Assembly (NCBI GenBank): GCA_015520065.1
Contig: WAQV01000091.1
Location: forward strand, 1 to 9,784
Length of the DNA stretch: 9,784 bases
Direction of reading: 5' to 3'
Source: Candidatus Pacearchaeota archaeon
Lineage (GTDB): Archaea > Nanobdellota > Nanobdellia > Pacearchaeales > GW2011-AR1
Each line of letters opens with the position of its first letter. The stretch's first letter is position 1. This document shows, piece by piece, positions 7,387 through 9,784 of this stretch. The notes under the pieces were generated by a model. It was not told the DNA's origin, did no database searches, and saw only the letters and a list, made by a program, of their open reading frames with translations. A program made the translations under genes and the position numbers.

Positions 7387-7439
7387 TTTCATTTATGAAA
7401 GTTCTTTTCAAATTTGATAACATTTTTTCAAAAATGAAA
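7387..7439. promoter_or_regulatory. Triple operator, TTTCA-N4-TGAAA at 19-20 bp spacing
   Basis: Three sites fit TTTCA-N4-TGAAA: 7387-7400 (perfect, spacer TTTA), 7406-7419 (second arm TGATA, one mismatch, spacer AATT) and 7426-7439 (perfect, spacer AAAA; arms extend to 8 bp). Their centres are 19 and 20 bp apart, two helical turns, so all lie on one DNA face. They fill the space between the regulator's TATA box and the operon's BRE. Dyad sites of this size suit a winged-helix dimer, most simply the adjacent regulator. Position just upstream of the operon BRE is compatible with activation; proximity to both promoters is also compatible with repression. Confidence 0.6.
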
Positions 7440-7442
7440 AAA

Positions 7443-7458
7443 ACGAAAGATTTATAAA
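7443..7458 (+). promoter_or_regulatory. BRE/TATA promoter of the secreted-protein operon
   Basis: ACGAAAGA (7443-7450) is a good archaeal BRE, directly followed by TTTATAAA (7451-7458). Initiation would fall near 7476-7483, giving a leader of about 35-40 nt that contains both GAGGGT motifs. It begins 3 bp after the last TTTCA-N4-TGAAA site. Confidence 0.65.
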
Positions 7459-7488
7459 GCCATTTATCTATAGTAATGACATCAGATA

Positions 7489-7513
7489 AAAAAGAGGGTA
7501 GAAAAAGAGGGTA
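7489..7513 (+). repeat. Tandem 12-bp direct repeat carrying two Shine-Dalgarno-like motifs
   Basis: AAAAAGAGGGTA occurs at 7489-7500 and again at 7502-7513, one base apart. Each copy contains GAGGGT (7494-7499 and 7507-7512). The downstream copy is 4 nt from ATG 7517 and 7 nt from ATG 7520; the second ATG has the more usual spacing. The upstream copy is too far to act directly and may be a standby or duplicated site. Confidence 0.6.
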
Positions 7514-7516
7514 AAA

Positions 7517-8329
7517 ATGATGAAAAAAATTTCATCAACAACGCTTTTGGGAACAATCTTTGTCATAGGAGTATTAATGATCTTGCTGGCAACTCCTATT
7601 GCTCTTGCTATAGAGCCAACAGGAGGCAGCGTAACAGAAGTTAGATCTGAGACTGCTCCAGCAGATACTCCTGGAACTCATGATGCAATATCAGGAAATG
7701 TTAGTGAATTAACTATATATGGTTATTCAACAACTCAAGCATGGCAGGGTTACTTTGGTAATGTTTCTGGTACTATTCAACTTGCTGATGCGAACGACAA
7801 TGTAATGTACAACTGGAGTCTTGCTAATCCTGAAGGAGAGGTTTATGCTTCTACAAACAGCAGTATAAGTTGGACAAACATACAGTGTTTCAATTTTACA
7901 GCAACAGGAACGTATGAAGATGAATCGGGAAACGGAGGAACTACAAATCTTAATGGAACAAACCTTTCCATTCTTGAAAGCATGTTTAACATCGCTTCAA
8001 CAGATGTTGATGGTGTTGATGAGACTTTCAGTTTAATCGGAGCAGGCACACATGACCTTTTCTACACTGCAAACCAGCAGTTCTCAGAAGGAGAGTGCAG
8101 AAGCACTAGAGTTTTTGACAGCACTGGACAGGGAGTAAGCAACAATTTTGAAGAAGTCTTGCTTTATGAGCCAGTGTCAAAAAGCATCATATTTGCTGCA
8201 CTCCTTGAAGAAGCATCAGTTTTAGGTTTCGATGGAAATGACTATGACTTTGAGATGCTGGTCTTAGAGGACGGCCATGGAACAGACACTGCAGTAACAA
8301 CATATTACTTTTTCGTAGAGCTAGAGTAA
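7517..8329 (+). CDS. Secreted surface protein, paralog 1 (GNVSGTI/GEVYAS family)
   Basis: 270 aa, exported and soluble after cleavage: residues 1-32 are a signal peptide (MMKK, hydrophobic core, ALA-IEP) and there is no C-terminal TM. The mature part is beta-rich and glycosylation-prone. Conserved blocks are GYFGNVSGTIQL (78-89), YNWSLANPEGEVYAS (98-112), ISWTNIQC (117-124), FEEVLLYEP (211-219), GFDGNDYDFEML (237-248) and the terminal YYFFVELE. Two cysteines (C124, C193) match the pair in the next gene and could form a disulfide. I associate this family with DPANN surface proteins but know no function. It is first in a three-gene operon, 28 bp before the next start, preceded by a strong BRE/TATA and duplicated GAGGGT. 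Two adjacent ATGs (7517, 7520) are possible starts. The gene may encode a surface-layer or adhesin subunit (inference). Confidence 0.85.
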   Translation: MMKKISSTTLLGTIFVIGVLMILLATPIALAIEPTGGSVTEVRSETAPADTPGTHDAISGNVSELTIYGYSTTQAWQGYFGNVSGTIQLADANDNVMYNWSLANPEGEVYASTNSSISWTNIQCFNFTATGTYEDESGNGGTTNLNGTNLSILESMFNIASTDVDGVDETFSLIGAGTHDLFYTANQQFSEGECRSTRVFDSTGQGVSNNFEEVLLYEPVSKSIIFAALLEEASVLGFDGNDYDFEMLVLEDGHGTDTAVTTYYFFVELE

Positions 8330-8347
8330 GGAGGGAAACAAGAAGGT
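8330..8347 (+). promoter_or_regulatory. Shine-Dalgarno region before paralog 2
   Basis: GGAGGG (8330-8335) immediately follows the TAA of the preceding gene and is the strongest anti-16S match in the window, but it is 22 nt from ATG 8358. AAGGT (8343-8347) lies 10 nt before that ATG and is the better-spaced candidate. Neither precedes the TTG at 8414, which argues that translation begins at 8358. Confidence 0.5.
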
Positions 8348-8357
8348 AATAAATAAA

Positions 8358-9118
8358 ATGAGTGAAGCAAAAAAAAAAGACTGAAAGAGAAAGATAACTC
8401 TTTTTTCTTACTCTTGAGCATCTTTATATTAAGCATGTCTGTTTTTTTTATCTCATACGCTTCTGCAGCAAGCACTCCTCAAGGTCCTGAAAGTGTAGAT
8501 ATTCTTGCAAATGAGACTAAAGGAGCAGTAACCGCATATGAGCTGAATGTTTCAGGAGGATATATTACAACAATAAATATAACATCCTCAACTCAGAATG
8601 TAAGGTGGAAAGCTATTGTTGGAGATGTTGGGGGAAAATTCACCTTAGATGACACTACTGGATCTACAATTTATGACTGGACTATGACATCTGTTGCAGG
8701 AGAAGTTTATGCCACTCGAAATTCTTCTACAATAACATGGACAAACCTTACATGCGCAACTACTGCAAACCTTGAGGCAGAGAATGCAAACTTAAGTCAT
8801 ACATCTCCTGATGACAATATTACAGCAACTTTCAGTGATACAACTCATGCAGAGTTTTTTGTAGCTACAGTGAATATATCTGCAAATTCATGCCCTACTT
8901 TGAATACTTATGTCAATAATGCATCTCAGGACACAAGTTTTGAGGAAGTTGTTCTTTATGAGGCAGTAGGAGGAAACATAGTATATGCAACTATTCTTGA
9001 GCAGGATGCAACAGGTTTTGACGGCCAGACTTATGATTTCCAGATGATTGTTCCAGAGAATGGAGCAGAAGGATTTTCAGGAGCTACAGCTTATTATCTG
9101 TATGTAGAATTAAGTTAA
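8358..9118 (+). CDS. Secreted surface protein, paralog 2, with a frame change in the signal peptide
   Basis: The uninterrupted frame starts only at a TTG (8414, 234 aa, MSIFILSMSVFF) with no Shine-Dalgarno and no basic n-region. From ATG 8358, which has an SD-like element, frame 1 reads MSEAKKKD then TGA (8382-8384). A one-base backward shift, or one extra A, at the A10 tract joins it to the long frame as MSEAKKKRLKEKDNS followed by a hydrophobic core, an ideal signal peptide ending at ASA-AS. I therefore place the gene from 8358. The body is a paralog of the preceding gene: GDVGGKFTL, YDWTMTSVAGEVYAT, ITWTNLTC, FEEVVLYEA, GFDGQTYDFQM and terminal YYLYVELS, with a matching Cys pair (C114, C160 in 234-aa numbering). 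No C-terminal TM. It ends 2 bp before the next gene. The body is intact, so a decayed pseudogene is unlikely. Confidence 0.8.
8369..8378 (+). other. A10 homopolymer at a frame change
   Basis: Ten A residues. In the ATG-8358 frame the codons end A AAA AAA followed by GAC TGA, a classic -1 slippery heptamer. Slippage by one base, or a tract of 11 A (or 8 A), restores one continuous protein with a proper signal peptide. The causes possible are assembly error, phase variation, transcriptional slippage or ribosomal frameshifting. Confidence 0.65.
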
Positions 9119-9120
9119 AA

Positions 9121-9784
9121 ATGGAAAAAAAAATAATCAGTAGAAAACTCTTAGCAGGACTAAATTTCTTAGAAGCAATTACCTTCTTTTTTCTGTTCAT
9201 AGCCATTCTGATTCCATTCACCTATGATGCTCTTGCAGTAGTTGGGGAGAATAATGTTACTGTAAAAACTTTATTGCAAGTAGGGGCTGTGGCTCCTGAA
9301 ATATTAAGTATTACTATTAATGATGGAGCTGCTGGAATTGACTTAACTGCAAATTCAACCACTCTTGTAAATGTATATATAATAGCAAGAGATTTTAACG
9401 GAGAGGATAACATAGACAATGTTACTGCAGAGTTCTTTGACAATTCTGCTTCTTTTTATGGAGATGCTGATGACAATAACTACCATTACACAAATAATAG
9501 CTGTACAATAAATTTATCTTATGGAGATATTTACGAGGTAAGTGCAAACTGTACCTTTGAGGTAGAATATTATGCAAATAATGCAACATGGAATGCGACA
9601 GTTTTAGTTACCGACAATACTTCCAGAACAGATTTAGAAAGCAACACAACAACAATAAATACTTTGTTGGCTTTGGCACTGCCTGACAGTATTGATTATG
9701 GAACTGTAAATGCAACAGAAGTGTCTTTAGAACAAATAGCAAATGTAACAAACATGGGAAATGTCATGATGAACTTAAGCTTAA
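9121..9784 (+). CDS. Secreted Ig-like surface protein (3' end missing)
   Basis: 221 codons from ATG 9121 are open to the right edge; I translated this by hand. Residues 1-39 form a signal peptide or anchor (MEKKIISRK, hydrophobic 19-33, ALA). The mature part starts VVGENNVTVKTLLQVG and continues with a domain containing PEILSITINDG (59-69), AEFFDNSA (103-110), DADDNNYHYTNNSC (115-128), NCTFEVEYYANNATWNATV (143-161), then LALALPDSIDYGTVNATE (183-200). That last block appears to begin a second beta domain. C128 and C144 are a probable disulfide pair, and NxS/T sequons are very dense. I recognise the HYTNNSC and LPDSIDYGTVNA blocks as recurrent in DPANN surface proteins, function unknown. The start is 2 bp after the previous stop with no Shine-Dalgarno, so translation is likely coupled. 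The remaining domains and any anchor lie outside the window. Confidence 0.85.
   Translation, partial: MEKKIISRKLLAGLNFLEAITFFFLFIAILIPFTYDALAVVGENNVTVKTLLQVGAVAPEILSITINDGAAGIDLTANSTTLVNVYIIARDFNGEDNIDNVTAEFFDNSASFYGDADDNNYHYTNNSCTINLSYGDIYEVSANCTFEVEYYANNATWNATVLVTDNTSRTDLESNTTTINTLLALALPDSIDYGTVNATEVSLEQIANVTNMGNVMMNLSL

Noticed and set aside
7476..7514. 12-codon micro-ORF (MTSDKKEGRKRG) in the operon leader
   Set aside because: Its ATG is about 21.5 bp from the TATA centre, near or before the likely TSS, it has no SD of its own, and its sequence is just the translated AAAAAGAGGGTA repeats.
8414..8437. TTG 8414 or ATG 8435 as the true start of paralog 2
   Set aside because: Neither has a Shine-Dalgarno and both give a signal peptide without a basic n-region, whereas ATG 8358 plus a one-base shift gives both. 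Kept as the alternative if no shift occurs.
9222..9443. Minus-strand 73-codon frame
   Set aside because: Antisense to the third secreted protein, whose signal peptide, Cys pair and sequons clearly identify the plus strand as coding.

Overview
The window looks like chromosome from a low-GC archaeon, most likely a DPANN-type lineage (Woesearchaeota/Pacearchaeota-like). The reasons are A+T-rich archaeal BRE/TATA promoters, leaderless start codons, AGA/AGG and ATA codon preference, a HerA/DUF87-type ATPase, and large NxS/T-rich Ig-like surface proteins of a kind I associate with those genomes. The lineage call is inference. No rRNA, tRNA, transposase or CRISPR array is visible.

Layout. Positions 1-3141 (minus) hold a two-gene operon: a 642-aa membrane-anchored Ig-like protein with a charged cytosolic tail, overlapping the start of a membrane-anchored HerA-like ATPase that runs off the left edge. 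A 139-bp divergent promoter region (3142-3280) separates it from a plus-strand gene (3281-6805) for a 1174-aa surface protein. That protein has a signal peptide, low-complexity acidic stalk, Ca-binding-like loop, Ig/PKD domains, coiled coil, TM and cytosolic helical repeats. Converging on it, 1 bp away, is a minus-strand winged-helix regulator (6807-7355). A 161-bp divergent control region (7356-7516) then leads into a plus-strand operon of three secreted proteins: two paralogs (7517-8329 and 8358-9118) and a third Ig-like protein cut by the right edge (9121-9784). Nearly all of the window is coding and no gene-free stretch exceeds 300 bp.

How the parts may work together. The ATPase protein and its 642-aa partner share the same ectodomain plus TM plan but carry different cytosolic parts: a P-loop ATPase in one, a helical module plus K/E/D tail in the other. 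The same helical module appears twice at the C-terminus of the divergent 1174-aa protein. This suggests an envelope-spanning surface or attachment apparatus with a shared cytosolic interface and a HerA-type motor; this is inference. The three secreted proteins are probably controlled by the adjacent regulator through three evenly spaced TTTCA-N4-TGAAA sites. The middle gene of that operon is interrupted by a one-base frame change at an A10 tract exactly where its signal peptide begins.
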